Shown: positions 41,493 through 51,131 of the stretch, piece by piece
Numbering within the stretch: the first letter of the stretch is position 1
Layout: every line of letters begins with the position of its first letter
Origin: Halomicrobium urmianum
GTDB taxonomy: Archaea; Halobacteriota; Halobacteria; Halobacteriales; Haloarculaceae
Length of the DNA: 64,000 nt
Direction: 5' to 3'
Assembly (NCBI RefSeq): GCF_020217425.1
Contig: NZ_CP084090.1
Location: 2,914,001-2,978,000 of the forward strand
The notes under the pieces: generated by a model
Databases searched by the model: none
Seen by the model: the letters and a program-made list of their open reading frames with translations, nothing else
Told to the model about the DNA's origin: nothing
Made by a program: the position numbers and the translations under genes

Positions 41493-41648
41493 GCAGTCAC
41501 TTGTCTCCCGCGGAGAATAAATCCACCACCTGTCACGAGTGGTTCCTCGCCGCGCCCGTGTGTCGGCCTCGCGCGGGACGACGGAGACGACCGCGGCCAC
41601 GGACGGCTGATCGCGCCGCTTTTCACGGACCCCGGCTAACCGCCGGGC

Positions 41649-42176
41649 ATGGGCAAGGTCAGCATCGGACTCCGGGGGTGGCGCTTCGACGAGGAGGAGG
41701 TGTTCGACGACGACGGGCGGATCCGGCCGCTCGGGACGATGAGCGAAGACACCAAGCGCCGCGTCCTGCGGCTGACCGAGCGGATCACCGACCCCTGCGA
41801 CGCCTGCTGGCTGATCCACGGCGAGGCGAACGTCGCGCAGTGCCGGCCGGCCGAGGTCATCTACGGAGAGCCCCGCGGCGAGGTGGTGCTCTGCCGGGAG
41901 CACGAACCGGACTTCGTCTACTGGTTCCGCGAGGTCGCCGACGACGACCTGATCGGCACGCCGGACCTGGGCGACGCCTTCCACGAGTGGTTCCTCGACG
42001 GCGGCCGCGCTCCCGAGGGGTACGGCGGCGTCGAGCACGTCGACCGCGACCCCGAGGACGTCCCCGAAGCGCCCGACCCGAGCGAGGCAATGCCCGGCCT
42101 CGAGGAGGAACTCGAGCGGGTGGACGACGAGGACCTCGACGCGCTGGACGTCGACCTCGACGACCTCGACGTATGA
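41649..42176 (+). CDS. Conserved haloarchaeal hypothetical protein
   Basis: A 175-residue acidic protein. The start [20 protein letters not shown] is characteristic, followed by [10 protein letters not shown] and a Cys/His-rich middle ([26 protein letters not shown]). These could bind a metal (Cys, Cys, Cys, His, Cys, His). A low-complexity acidic C-terminal tail ends in [10 protein letters not shown]. Its stop overlaps the start of the TrmJ gene by 4 bases, so it is probably linked functionally to RNA modification. I do not recall a characterised homologue. Confidence 0.82.
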   Translation: MGKVSIGLRGWRFDEEEVFDDDGRIRPLGTMSEDTKRRVLRLTERITDPCDACWLIHGEANVAQCRPAEVIYGEPRGEVVLCREHEPDFVYWFREVADDDLIGTPDLGDAFHEWFLDGGRAPEGYGGVEHVDRDPEDVPEAPDPSEAMPGLEEELERVDDEDLDALDVDLDDLDV

Positions 42177-42931
42177 CCGTCGCCGTGGCCGTCGTCGACG
42201 CCGAGACGCCCGGCAACGTGGGCACCATCGCCCGCTCGATGAAGAACTTCGGGTTCTCCGACCTCCTGCTCGTCGACCCGCCGGGACTGGACCCCGAGGG
42301 CGAGGCCTACGGCTTCGCCGGCCAGGCGCGGGAGGACGTCCTCCCGAACGCCCGCGAAGTCACTTTCGACCACCTCACCGAGAACTACCACACCGTCGGC
42401 TGCACGGCCGTCACCAACGAGGACGGGAGCAACCACGTCCGCTACCCCTTCGTCACCCCGGCCGAACTGGCCGACGAGCTGTCCGCGGTGGTCGGCGACG
42501 GGGCAACCGGTGCCGACGGAGGGGACAGCGGAACCGACGTGGCCGTCGTCTTCGGCCGCGAGCGCGTCGGCCTGACCAACGACGAACTCGCCCGCCTCGA
42601 CCGGATCTGCTCGATCCCCGCCAGCGCCGACTACCCCGTGCTCAACCTCGGGCAGGCCGCCACAGTCGTCCTCTACGAGCTCCGGGCGCTGGGCGTCGAC
42701 GAGACCCAGCTCCCCGAGATCAGCGACCGGGCGACCCCGAGGGAGGTCGAGGGCCTGCACGAGCAGTTCGACGACTACCTCGCTGCCGTCGACCACCCCG
42801 AGGAGAAGCGCGCGAAGGCCCGACGGATGTTCCGCCGGCTGCTCGGCCGCGCGTACCCGACTGGCCGCGAGGTCACGACCCTGCGTGGGCTCCTCCGGCG
42901 GGCCGGCCAGAAGCTCGACCGAGAGGACTAG
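42173..42931 (+). CDS. trmJ: tRNA (cytidine/uridine-2'-O-)-methyltransferase TrmJ
   Basis: A 252-residue SPOUT methyltransferase. Motif 1 reads [14 protein letters not shown], motif 2 [15 protein letters not shown], and motif 3 [21 protein letters not shown], forming the trefoil-knot SAM site. A helical C-terminal tail of about 80 residues matches TrmJ rather than TrmL. Archaeal TrmJ methylates the ribose of C32 in tRNA. It is coupled to the upstream metal-binding-like hypothetical gene. Confidence 0.92.
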   Translation: MTVAVAVVDAETPGNVGTIARSMKNFGFSDLLLVDPPGLDPEGEAYGFAGQAREDVLPNAREVTFDHLTENYHTVGCTAVTNEDGSNHVRYPFVTPAELADELSAVVGDGATGADGGDSGTDVAVVFGRERVGLTNDELARLDRICSIPASADYPVLNLGQAATVVLYELRALGVDETQLPEISDRATPREVEGLHEQFDDYLAAVDHPEEKRAKARRMFRRLLGRAYPTGREVTTLRGLLRRAGQKLDRED

Positions 42932-42955
42932 TCCGCGTTTTTCGGCGATCAGGAC

Positions 42956-44458
42956 TCACGGTGTGGCGTGCTGCCCGGTTCCGTCAGTGACGCCGTAGGT
43001 CTCGCCGACGTAGGCGAACACGTCCGTCGCGAGCGACGGTTCGTAGGTCCAGAAGCCGTGGTACTCCTCGGGCCGGGTCTCGCGGACGACGAGCGCGCCT
43101 GTGCGGTCGGTCCGCCCGTCGCCGTCGTACGCGAGGAACCAGGTCTCGCCGATCTCCGCGGAGGCGTCGGGGCGGACGGTCACGTTCTCGTGGTCGGGAT
43201 CGGGAACGACGTCGGGAGCGCCGTAGACGTTGACCTCGACGCCGCTCTCGGCGACCCGTCGGATCACCCGGCGGGAGCGCGGGCTCTCCCAGTAGCGTGA
43301 CAGCTCCTGGAAGCCCGCCATGAGCGTCCCGCCGCCGGTCTGCCAGGCCGTCATCTCGATGGCGGTGCTGGCGTCGATCAGTAGCTGCCGGCCGACGCCG
43401 CGGGCGCCGAACACGCGCTCGTCCAGCGCCTTCAGGACGTCCGGCCCGCTGCGCTGCTCGAAGGGGTCGTCCTCGGCCGTCGCCGCGGCGATGCCGCCCG
43501 CCAGTTCCGACAGCGACGAGGCGGCGATCATGCTCGGGCCGCGGTGCAGCAGCGCGACGTCCCGCGGTCGCTCCGTGCCCGTCGCCGTCTCGCGGACGTC
43601 GACGTCCAGATCGGCGAAGAAGCGACGGATCCGTTCGAGGCGCTCGTCCGCGCTCTGGCGGTTGACGACGGTCAGCGTCGGCCGGTCGCCGTCGACGCGG
43701 TCGATCAGCGCCGCGAAGGAATCGAAGTCGACGCCGGAGCCGGAGGGCACGGGCGCCGCGGTCGGCGTCGCCGGCGCGTCCGGGTCTGGCGGCGTGACGT
43801 CGGCGCGGACCCGCGCCGGGACCGACAGCTCGTACCACTCGTCGGGCGCGCCCAGTCCCTCTAGACGGGTCTCGATTCCGCCGGCCCCCTCCCGGACGAG
43901 CAGCGTCCCGTCGACGAACGCCCGCAGGCGCTCGATCTGGCGGCGTTCGAGCGTGTCCGAGTGGGCGGTCAGCACCGCCAGCCCGTCGCGCTCGTCGACG
44001 GCGCGGGCCAGCGCGTGGACGAACCTCACGGGGGCCTCGCCGCCGGATCGCACCGACAGCGTCGTCAGCGAGAACAACCCGACGCGGGCGGTCCCACCGC
44101 TGTCGAGCTCGTCCAGCAGTTCCGTCGTCGCCGTGCCGACCGCCCCGAGGTCGGCCGGAGAGGCCACCCGTCGGGTCGTGGCGTTTTCGTCGCCCTCGTC
44201 ACTCTCGTAGACGTCGCCGGCGCAGTCGACAACGCCGATCGACGGCGCCGGCCCGTCGACGGCGTGCTCGTACTCGACCCGGACGGCTGCGGAGCTGCTG
44301 TCGGTCGAGACGAGGACGGTCGCGTCCGCGGGGTCTGCACCGGCCGCGAGCAATCCGAGCGCGAGGCTGCGCTTGCCGGCCATCGGCGGGCCGGCGACGA
44401 GCAGCGTCGTCCCGGCGGGAACTTCGTCGACGGGCAACAGCCCCCCGGTGTCGAACAT
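42956..44458 (-). CDS. RecA/KaiC-like ATPase-fold protein with C-terminal DICT sensory domain
   Basis: A 500-residue protein. The N-terminal 230 residues resemble a KaiC/HTR-like RecA domain: LLVAGPPMAGKRSLALGLLA is a Walker A variant with AGKRS, and GTARVGLFSLTTLSVR and LAVLTAHSDTLERRQIE follow. A Pro/Ala linker leads to a DICT-type domain from about 245, with LTVVNRQSADERLERI, STAIEMTAWQTGGG, LMAGFQELSRYWES and VEVNVYGAPDVVP. DICT domains are light- or ligand-sensing modules of signalling proteins. The ATG at 44458 is preferred to the GTG two codons earlier. Confidence 0.75.
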   Translation of the reverse strand: MFDTGGLLPVDEVPAGTTLLVAGPPMAGKRSLALGLLAAGADPADATVLVSTDSSSAAVRVEYEHAVDGPAPSIGVVDCAGDVYESDEGDENATTRRVASPADLGAVGTATTELLDELDSGGTARVGLFSLTTLSVRSGGEAPVRFVHALARAVDERDGLAVLTAHSDTLERRQIERLRAFVDGTLLVREGAGGIETRLEGLGAPDEWYELSVPARVRADVTPPDPDAPATPTAAPVPSGSGVDFDSFAALIDRVDGDRPTLTVVNRQSADERLERIRRFFADLDVDVRETATGTERPRDVALLHRGPSMIAASSLSELAGGIAAATAEDDPFEQRSGPDVLKALDERVFGARGVGRQLLIDASTAIEMTAWQTGGGTLMAGFQELSRYWESPRSRRVIRRVAESGVEVNVYGAPDVVPDPDHENVTVRPDASAEIGETWFLAYDGDGRTDRTGALVVRETRPEEYHGFWTYEPSLATDVFAYVGETYGVTDGTGQHATP

Positions 44459-44508
44459 GGCCACCGGTTGGGGATTGCGCCATACAAAGCCAACGGTCAG
44501 CGGGGTGG

Positions 44509-44590
44509 CCGCGAGAGAGCCGCTCTCGCGGCTCGCGGGTCGCTACGCTCCCCGCTCGCCCGTTCCGAGGCCTCACCCTGTTCGGCCTCG
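44509..44590. repeat. Hairpins and shared motif between gatE and the DICT gene
   Basis: A 9-bp-arm hairpin at 44509-44531 and a 7-bp-arm hairpin at 44566-44590 flank the string CGCTCGCCCGTTCCGAGGCC, which recurs near 29530 and 15213. It fills the space before the DICT gene and directly abuts the gatE stop. Confidence 0.6.
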
Positions 44591-44594
44591 CACC

Positions 44595-46466
44595 CTACGC
44601 TCGCTTCTGAATCTCCTCGCGGAGCACGTCGCTGACGACGTCGCCGTCGGCCTTGCCGCGTAGCGCGCCCATACACTCGCCCATCAGCGCGGAGAAGGCG
44701 CCCATGCCCTCTTCTTCGACCTGGTCGACGTTGCGCTCGACGACGCCGGCGACGGCCTCGCGGACCTCGCTCTCGTCGACGCCGCCCAGATCCTCTTCTT
44801 CGACGGCCTCCTCGGCGGTGAGCGAGGGGTCGTCGGCGAGCGCCCGCAGGAGGTCCTCCAGGCCCTCGCGGGGGACCTCGCCGTCCTCGACGAGGTGTAG
44901 GGAGTCGGCCAGGTGCTCGTCGGTGAGGTTCTCCACGGGCACGCCGTCGCGGCGCAGTTCGGTCAGCGTCGACTCCAGCGTGCCCGCGGCCAACGTCGCG
45001 TCGACGCCGTCGGCGACGACGTCCTCGAACAGCGGCATGTACTCGCCGTAGGCGACCTGCTCGGCCAGCCCCGCGTCGAGGCCGTGCTCGTCCTGGTAGC
45101 GGTCGACCTTCTCGGTCAGCAGTTCGGGCGTGTCGACCTCGGTGGGGTCGGGCTGGACCGGCGGCGCGTCCGTCTCGGGGTACATCCGTGCCGCGCCGGG
45201 TAGCGGCCGGAGGTAGCGGGAGGTGCCGTCCTGCTCGGCGTCGCGGGTCTCCTCGGGGACGCCCTCGATGGCGGTCGCCGCGCGCTCCGCGACGGCGTCG
45301 ATGGCCAGGTCGGCGGTCTCGGGGTCGTCCGCGACGATGGCGACGGCGTCCTCGGGGCCGGCCCCGACGGCGTCGCGCAGGGATTCGACCTCGTCCTCTG
45401 TCACGCCGTAGGCCGGTAGCTCGTCGGTGTGGAAGATGCCGCCGGCGCCGTGGCGCTTGGCGTGGTCCGAGAACTCCGTCCCGAGGCGGCGGTCGGGCTG
45501 GACCTCGCGGCCGACGAGGCCGTCGAAGCCGTACAGCGGAACGGCGTGAACCTCTCCCCCCGAGGACAGCGCGCCGGAGATGACGCCCGAGTCGGTACCC
45601 TCGAAGACCTCGGTGACGTCCCGCGGTTCGCCGACGCTTGCCTCGCGGGACCGGAGTTCGTCTGCGATGTCGAGCAGCTCGACCTGGCGGCCGACCTCGT
45701 TGCGGACGATGTCGTCGATGTCCTCCAGGCTCTGGACGCCCTTCAGTTCGATCCGGGCGCCCTCGGCGATGGAGACGTTGACGTCCTGACGGATGGTGCC
45801 GAGGCCGCGCTTGACCTTGCCAGTCGAGCGCAGCAGCATGCCGATCCGCTCGGCGGCCTCGCGGGCCTGCTCTGGCGAGCGGATGTCGGGCTTGGTCCCG
45901 ATCTCGACCAGCGGAATGCCGAGGCGATCCAGAGAATAGCGGACGCCGCTGTCGGTCTCCTCGACGCGCTGGGCCGACTCCTCCTCCAGCATCATGTCCT
46001 CGATGCCGACCGGCCCCTCCTCGGTCTCGATGACGCCCTCGTTGGCGACGAGGATGGTCCGCTGGAAGCCCGTCGTGTTCGAGCCGTCGACGACGATCTT
46101 CCGCATGACGTGGGCCTCGTCGACGACGGTCATGTCCAGCAGCTGGGCGATCTCCAGCGACGTGTCCATGGCCTCCCGATCCACGCGGTGGGGCGGCTCG
46201 TCGTCCTCCTCGACGAGGCAGGTGGTGTCGTAGGCTAGGTACTCGAACTCGCGGTCGACGCGGCTCTCCTCCAGTGCGGCGTCGTCGATCTCGCCGAGTT
46301 CGCTCTTGGTCGGATGGAGATAGCGGGTGAAGGTCCGGACGGCCTCCTCGGGCTCGCGCAGCTTCGTCGGACACTCGCAGAACAGCTTGGTCTCGGTGTC
46401 CAGTTGCTGGTGGATCTCCAGCCCGGCCACGAGACCGAGGTCCTCGTAGTCGTAGTCCTCACTCAT
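44595..46466 (-). CDS. gatE: Glutamyl-tRNA(Gln) amidotransferase subunit E
   Basis: A 623-residue GatE. It has the GatB-type cradle (LEIHQQLDTETKLFCECP near the start, and IRQDVNVSIAEGARIE), a GatE-specific insertion, and a C-terminal GatB/YqeY tail domain ending VVSDVLREEIQKRA. With GatD it converts Glu-tRNA(Gln) to Gln-tRNA(Gln), the archaeal route to Gln-tRNA. gatD is not in this window. The ATG at 46466 gives MSEDYDYEDLGLVAG. Confidence 0.96.
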   Translation of the reverse strand: MSEDYDYEDLGLVAGLEIHQQLDTETKLFCECPTKLREPEEAVRTFTRYLHPTKSELGEIDDAALEESRVDREFEYLAYDTTCLVEEDDEPPHRVDREAMDTSLEIAQLLDMTVVDEAHVMRKIVVDGSNTTGFQRTILVANEGVIETEEGPVGIEDMMLEEESAQRVEETDSGVRYSLDRLGIPLVEIGTKPDIRSPEQAREAAERIGMLLRSTGKVKRGLGTIRQDVNVSIAEGARIELKGVQSLEDIDDIVRNEVGRQVELLDIADELRSREASVGEPRDVTEVFEGTDSGVISGALSSGGEVHAVPLYGFDGLVGREVQPDRRLGTEFSDHAKRHGAGGIFHTDELPAYGVTEDEVESLRDAVGAGPEDAVAIVADDPETADLAIDAVAERAATAIEGVPEETRDAEQDGTSRYLRPLPGAARMYPETDAPPVQPDPTEVDTPELLTEKVDRYQDEHGLDAGLAEQVAYGEYMPLFEDVVADGVDATLAAGTLESTLTELRRDGVPVENLTDEHLADSLHLVEDGEVPREGLEDLLRALADDPSLTAEEAVEEEDLGGVDESEVREAVAGVVERNVDQVEEEGMGAFSALMGECMGALRGKADGDVVSDVLREEIQKRA

Positions 46467-46558
46467 TGGTTCCCGCTCGGAGCGCCTGACGCAAAAAACG
46501 CACCGTTCGGCCGCGGACGCGCCCCGGATTTTTGCCGTCTCGGACCGTCCTGCCGCGC

Positions 46559-47431
46559 ATGGACGTGCGTCCCCTGGTACTCGCGCTGGTCGCCGTCACC
46601 GCCGGCTGCGGCGGGCTGGCGGGCCCCGACCGGGAGACGCCCACGCTCACGCCGGCGCCGGTCCCCGAACAGGGCGACGGCGGGGGGCTCGTAGCGACCG
46701 GGGTCGCAGCCGACGGCTCGATCGACGCCGGACGCCTGGCCCGCGCTCACGCGCGGGCGGTCGAGAACGAGTCCTACGCCTTCCGGAGCGCACGCGGGAC
46801 CACCAGTACGCGGGCGAACCGGACGGCCCCGACCAGCCTGCAGCGGACCCTCAGCGTCGAGGGGCCGCACAGCTATCACTACTGGACCGATCGCCGCCTG
46901 GCCCGCATCGACGGCCGCCTGCGCTTCCTGGCCAACTACAGCGAGTACGCCGACGACGGCGTCGGATACGTCCGGTACACCACCGGCGCCGAAAGCGGCG
47001 TGACCTATCGGCCCATCAGCGGTGCGACCCCGAACCGATTCGTCTCGCTGGCGACCGAGCCGATCAGACGCCACCTCGCCCTCGAGGACGCCGACGTGAC
47101 CGCGATCAGGCGAGACGGCCAGCGCTACTACGAAGTCGAGAAGGCCCGGGACCAGCTGGTGACGGGCGAACCGGTCGAGAACTACACCGTCACGGCCCTG
47201 ATCCGTCCCGACGGGTTCGTCCGATCGCTGTCGGTCTCCTACGTCGATCCCGAACAGCAGCGGCGGGCGTTCCGCCGGTTCGAGTACGCCGACGTCGGAG
47301 AGACGACGGTCGAGCGACCCGAGTGGGTCAGCGATGCCCGAGCGTCGATCGATTCCGACGGCGAAGACGGGCCGAACGCGACGCTCGGCGACGGCGTCAC
47401 GGACGGTTCCGACAGACGCTTCGCTGGCTAG
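46559..47431 (+). CDS. Haloarchaeal lipoprotein (DUF7537-like)
   Basis: A 290-residue secreted lipoprotein. A short signal (MDVRPLVLALVAVTAGCGG) carries the lipobox TAGC, so Cys17 would be lipidated. A Thr/Pro linker follows. The mature domain is beta-rich, with SIDAGRLARAHARAVENESY, DGVGYVRYTTG, YTVTALIRPDGFVRSLSVSY and RRFEYADVGETTVERPEW, like the DUF7537 lipoproteins; that assignment is from memory. The start at 46559 follows a TTTTT box by about 25 bases. It faces the convergent fumC. Confidence 0.82.
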   Translation: MDVRPLVLALVAVTAGCGGLAGPDRETPTLTPAPVPEQGDGGGLVATGVAADGSIDAGRLARAHARAVENESYAFRSARGTTSTRANRTAPTSLQRTLSVEGPHSYHYWTDRRLARIDGRLRFLANYSEYADDGVGYVRYTTGAESGVTYRPISGATPNRFVSLATEPIRRHLALEDADVTAIRRDGQRYYEVEKARDQLVTGEPVENYTVTALIRPDGFVRSLSVSYVDPEQQRRAFRRFEYADVGETTVERPEWVSDARASIDSDGEDGPNATLGDGVTDGSDRRFAG

Positions 47432-47571
47432 TCGTCACCTCACGGTTCTCGGAGAGAGTCCGGTTCGCGCACGCTACCGCGGCGCTCACTGACTACTCGT
47501 CCCCTCGCGGTTCTCGGTGACGTCTAGTGCTCGGCGACGAAACGCCTCGCTGGCTAGTCGTCACCGAGAAT
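47424..47571. repeat. Diverged ~63-bp repeats spanning two convergent stop codons
   Basis: TCGCTGGCTAGTCGTCACC occurs at about 47421-47439 and 47547-47565, covering the stop codons of the lipoprotein (plus strand) and fumC (minus strand). A degenerate copy (TGACTACTCGTCCCCTCGCGG) sits halfway at about 47490. The lipoprotein C-terminus and fumC end may have been shaped by a local duplication. Confidence 0.6.
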
Positions 47572-48963
47572 AACCCGCTCGGTCATCGCAGCCGGATCCA
47601 GCACCTCGTCGGCCTCCTCTTCGGAGAGGTACCCCTCCTCGACGACGACTTCCTTGACCGTCTTGTCCTCTGCGAGGGCCTGCTTGGCGACCTTGCTGGC
47701 CTTGTCGTAGCCGATGGCGGGGTTGAGCGCGGTCGCCAGCGCCATGGACTGTTCGACCTGATTCTCGCAGTGCTCGCGGTCGGCCTCCAGCTTGGCGACG
47801 AACTTCTCGGCGAAGGCCTCGCTGCCGTTGGCGATCAGGCGCGCGGACTGCAGGAAGTTCGACGCGAGGACGGGCTTGTAGAGGTTGAGGTCGATCTGGC
47901 CCTCGGCGGCGCCGGCCGACACGGCGGCGTCGTTGCCGACGACTTGCTTGTGGACCTGGTTGACGGCCTCAGCGACGACCGGGTTGATCTTGCCGGGCAT
48001 GATCGAGGAGCCCGGCTGGTTCTCGGGCTGGTCGACCTCGCCGAGGCCGTTTCGCGGGCCGGAGGCCAGCAGGCGCAGGTCGTTTGCGATCTTGTTGAGC
48101 GAGCCGGCCACCGTCTCGAGGGCGCCGTGGGCCTCGCCCATGGCGTCGTGGGCGGCCTGGGCCTCGAAGTGGTTGTCGGCCTCGCGGAACTCGATACCCG
48201 TCTCGTCGCTGATGTACTCGGCCGCCTTCTCCGGGAACTCGGGGTGGGTGTTCAGGCCCGTCCCGACGGCGGTCCCGCCGAGCGCGAGCTCGGCGAGGTG
48301 GTCGGTGGTGTTCTCGAGGCGCTCGATGCCCTTCTCGATCTGGGCGCGGTAGCCCGAGAACTCCTGGCCGAGGCGGATCGGCGTGGCGTCCTGGAGGTGG
48401 GTGCGACCGGTCTTGACGACGTCGTCGAACTCCGCTTCCTTCTCTTCGAGGGCGGCCCGCAGCGTCTCCAGCGCGGGGAGGACGTCGTTCTCGACCGCTT
48501 CGAGGGAGGCGACGTGCATCGCCGTCGGGATCACGTCGTTGCTGGACTGGCCGAAGTTGACGTGGTCGTTAGGGTGGATCTCGCGGGTACCGATCTCGCC
48601 GCCGTAGATCTCCGTGGCGCGGTTGGCGATGACCTCGTTGGCGTTCATGTTCGAGGAGGTCCCGCTGCCGGTCTGGAACACGTCGACGGGGAACTGGTCG
48701 TCGTGCTCGCCGGCGATGACCTCGTCGGCGGCCTCGACGATGGCCTCCACCTTGTCGTCGGGGACCGTCTCGAGGTCGCTGTTAGCCAGCGCGGCGGCCT
48801 TCTTCACGATGCCGAGCGCGCGGACGAACCGGCGCCCGAAGGTGACGTCCGAGATGGGGAAGTTCTCGACGGCGCGCTGGGTCTGGGCGCCCCAGTAGGC
48901 GTCCGCCGGCACCTGCATCTCGCCGAGGCTGTCCTGCTCCGTGCGGAACTCGTCGTCGGTCAT
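47554..48963 (-). CDS. fumC: Class II fumarate hydratase
   Basis: A 469-residue class II fumarase. It opens with MTDDEFRTEQDSLGEMQVPA and has the YWGAQTQRA motif. It has the substrate segment GSGTSSNMNANEV and the signature GSSIMPGKINPV, whose Ser is the catalytic base loop. It is part of the TCA cycle, reversibly hydrating fumarate to malate in the cytoplasm. The length is normal. Confidence 0.96.
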   Translation of the reverse strand: MTDDEFRTEQDSLGEMQVPADAYWGAQTQRAVENFPISDVTFGRRFVRALGIVKKAAALANSDLETVPDDKVEAIVEAADEVIAGEHDDQFPVDVFQTGSGTSSNMNANEVIANRATEIYGGEIGTREIHPNDHVNFGQSSNDVIPTAMHVASLEAVENDVLPALETLRAALEEKEAEFDDVVKTGRTHLQDATPIRLGQEFSGYRAQIEKGIERLENTTDHLAELALGGTAVGTGLNTHPEFPEKAAEYISDETGIEFREADNHFEAQAAHDAMGEAHGALETVAGSLNKIANDLRLLASGPRNGLGEVDQPENQPGSSIMPGKINPVVAEAVNQVHKQVVGNDAAVSAGAAEGQIDLNLYKPVLASNFLQSARLIANGSEAFAEKFVAKLEADREHCENQVEQSMALATALNPAIGYDKASKVAKQALAEDKTVKEVVVEEGYLSEEEADEVLDPAAMTERVILGDD

Positions 48964-49041
48964 ACAGTGTGGGGGTCGGCCGCACGCGCGTAAAACCCGG
49001 CGGTTCCGTCCTGCCACCGCCGGCGACGCGGTTCCGGACCG

Positions 49042-50022
49042 TCAGGTCCACCGGTCGAGGCCCGTCTGCGCGACGGAGTCCTCGATGCGGCCGAAGGCCG
49101 TCTCGACCTCGTCGGCAGCGACCTCCCACTCGTCGGTGACGTACGCCCGGGCCGCGTCGAGGTCCGGGTCGACGTCGCGGTCGAACGCGTAGTCGTCGGT
49201 GACTGCGGGGTCGAGAAAGAGGTTCCTGATGCGGTCGCCGTGGTCGACGTGCTCGCCGCGGGCCTCCAGCGCCCTCCAGAGGTCGCCGTGCTCGCGGACG
49301 AGCTTGATCGCCGTCTTCGGGCCGATGCCCGAGATGCCCTCGTTGAAGTCGGTGCCCATCAGGATCGCGGCGTCGACGAGTTGCTCCCAGGTGACGTCGT
49401 GGCGCTCCAGCGTCGCCTGGAAGTCCATGAGCTCGGGGTCGCCGCTGCTGGTGAGCTGGCGGAGCGTCAGCGGCGCGCCCAGCAGGAGCGCGTCGTAGTC
49501 CTCCGTCCCCACGTAGTCGACGTCGTCCTGCCGGGCCATGTACGCGGCCTGCGCCTCTCCCTCCGCGGGCGCGTCGATCACGGGGACGTCGAGCAGTTCG
49601 AGCACTTCACGGGTCGTCGTCAGAATCGTGTCGGTGAGCCGCTGAGTCTGGGAGTCGAGGCGGGCGACGGCGACGTCGTCTCCCTCCTCCCGCGCGGCCT
49701 CGAGCTCCTCCTCGCGCTGCTTCCGCTCTTCGCGGCGCTGCTCGACCTCCTCCGCCTTCAGGTCGGTCACGGAGCCGTCGAAGACGAAGACGGGCGTCAG
49801 GTCGTGCTCGAAGAACTTCGGAAGGCCCTGGACGACGCCGACGAGGTTGGCCACCTCGGTCCCGTCGGCGGTGGTGTAGGCGCCGTCGCGCGTGAACCGG
49901 ACTGTCGTCGTCAGGTAGCGGTACAGCCAGTTGTGCGCGTCGACGGCGACCACGCTCCCGCCGAGGTCCTCGAAGGCGACGTCCTCGATGGCCGCCAGCG
50001 ACCGCAGGTCCGAGTTTCCCAT
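49042..50022 (-). CDS. fen: Flap endonuclease 1
   Basis: A 326-residue FEN1. It starts [15 protein letters not shown] with [14 protein letters not shown] (first metal Asp). [15 protein letters not shown] and the acidic [13 protein letters not shown] (Glu residues of the active site) follow, then [13 protein letters not shown] and the helix-hairpin-helix [20 protein letters not shown]. The PCNA-interacting C-terminus ends [10 protein letters not shown]. It cleaves 5' flaps during Okazaki fragment maturation and repair. Confidence 0.96.
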   Translation of the reverse strand: MGNSDLRSLAAIEDVAFEDLGGSVVAVDAHNWLYRYLTTTVRFTRDGAYTTADGTEVANLVGVVQGLPKFFEHDLTPVFVFDGSVTDLKAEEVEQRREERKQREEELEAAREEGDDVAVARLDSQTQRLTDTILTTTREVLELLDVPVIDAPAEGEAQAAYMARQDDVDYVGTEDYDALLLGAPLTLRQLTSSGDPELMDFQATLERHDVTWEQLVDAAILMGTDFNEGISGIGPKTAIKLVREHGDLWRALEARGEHVDHGDRIRNLFLDPAVTDDYAFDRDVDPDLDAARAYVTDEWEVAADEVETAFGRIEDSVAQTGLDRWT

Positions 50023-50060
50023 CGACGGCGGATAGGGGAGATTCCGGCTTGAATCCCCCG

Positions 50061-50609
50061 CTACGACTGTTCCGATCGTTCGTCGGCGTCCGGCGCGTCA
50101 GCGACGCCGGGTGGCACCCCGTCCGTCCGCTCCAGGAACGTCTCCTCCGCGTCCGAGAGGTCCCGCTCGCGGAACCGGTCCAGGCCCGCCCGGTATCGCT
50201 CGGGGTCGCGGTCGCTCGGCCACTCCAGGACGAGTTCGGCGACGCCCGTCGTCTTTCCCGTGAAGCCGAAGCCGGCGCGGTAGCAGGCCTCGTAGGCAAA
50301 GGGGTTGTTGACGGCGATCCGGACCCGTTCGTAGCCCCGCTCGCGCGCGCGGCCGAGAGCGAACGCGAGGAGTTCGGGTCCGATCCCCTCGCCGCGGCGG
50401 TCCTGCCGGACCGTCACGTACCGCAGCCAGAGTCGGTCGGTGTCGGTGCGGTCCTCGTTGAACGCGACCGCGCCGATCACCTCGCCGTCCTCGCGCGCGA
50501 CGGCCTTGCCGGTCGAGGACATGACGAACTTTCCCGCGTAGGCGAACTCGCGGTGATCGAGGTCGAGCGTCGGCCCGTCCGAGGGCCACCCGAGCAGGGA
50601 CAGTTCCAT
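50061..50609 (-). CDS. GNAT-family acetyltransferase
   Basis: A 182-residue GNAT protein. The acetyl-CoA site includes [20 protein letters not shown], motif A with R-x-x-G-x-G and a single replaced position. The family features [20 protein letters not shown] and [16 protein letters not shown] follow. The C-terminal tail is acidic and disordered. The acceptor is unknown. The ATG at 50609 is used because the longer upstream frame is antisense to the start of the DUF3054 gene. Confidence 0.88.
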   Translation of the reverse strand: MELSLLGWPSDGPTLDLDHREFAYAGKFVMSSTGKAVAREDGEVIGAVAFNEDRTDTDRLWLRYVTVRQDRRGEGIGPELLAFALGRARERGYERVRIAVNNPFAYEACYRAGFGFTGKTTGVAELVLEWPSDRDPERYRAGLDRFRERDLSDAEETFLERTDGVPPGVADAPDADERSEQS

Positions 50610-50696
50610 GCCCGGAGATGCGCGCGCCAGGACCAAGGATATACCCCGTCGACCGAGAGCGGGACACCCAAGTCGGAGCCGGCCACAGTCTCCCCC

Positions 50697-51131
50697 ATGA
50701 GCACCGTCTCGTCGCTGCGCGGCCGGATCGACGCATCGCCTCTGACCGCCGCCCTCGCCGTGGGCGACGTCGGGGCGATCACGCTGTTCGTCGTCCTCGG
50801 ACAGCTGTCGCACGAGGTCGGCCCGCTCGCGAACCCCGAACGCGTCGTCGGAACGCTGGCGCCGTTTCTGATCGGCTGGGTCGTCGCGTCGCTGGTCGGG
50901 AGCCTCTACACGCGGGACGCACTGCAGCCGCCGGTGCGCGCCGCGTCGTGGACGCTGCCGGCCTGGATTCTCGCCGTAGTGGTCGCGCAGGCGCTGCGGG
51001 CGACCCCCTTCTTCCCGGGGAACGCGGCGCTGACGTTCGCGCTCGTCTCGATCGCAGTCGGCGGCGGTCTTCTGATCGGCTGGCGAGTCCTGCTGGCGGT
51101 GGCCAGCAGTCGCCTCTATAGTAGCAATTGA
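50697..51131 (+). CDS. DUF3054 family membrane protein
   Basis: A 144-residue membrane protein with four hydrophobic segments (LAVGDVGAITLFVVLGQLSH, TLAPFLIGWVVASLVGSLY, LPAWILAVVVAQALR, ALVSIAVGGGLLIGWRVLL), matching DUF3054. The last five residues (LYSSN) and the stop are encoded inside the left arm of the 51114-51203 inverted repeat. The natural C-terminus was probably replaced there. The ATG at 50697 is chosen; the frame extends upstream to 50049 as antisense shadow. Confidence 0.88.
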   Translation: MSTVSSLRGRIDASPLTAALAVGDVGAITLFVVLGQLSHEVGPLANPERVVGTLAPFLIGWVVASLVGSLYTRDALQPPVRAASWTLPAWILAVVVAQALRATPFFPGNAALTFALVSIAVGGGLLIGWRVLLAVASSRLYSSN

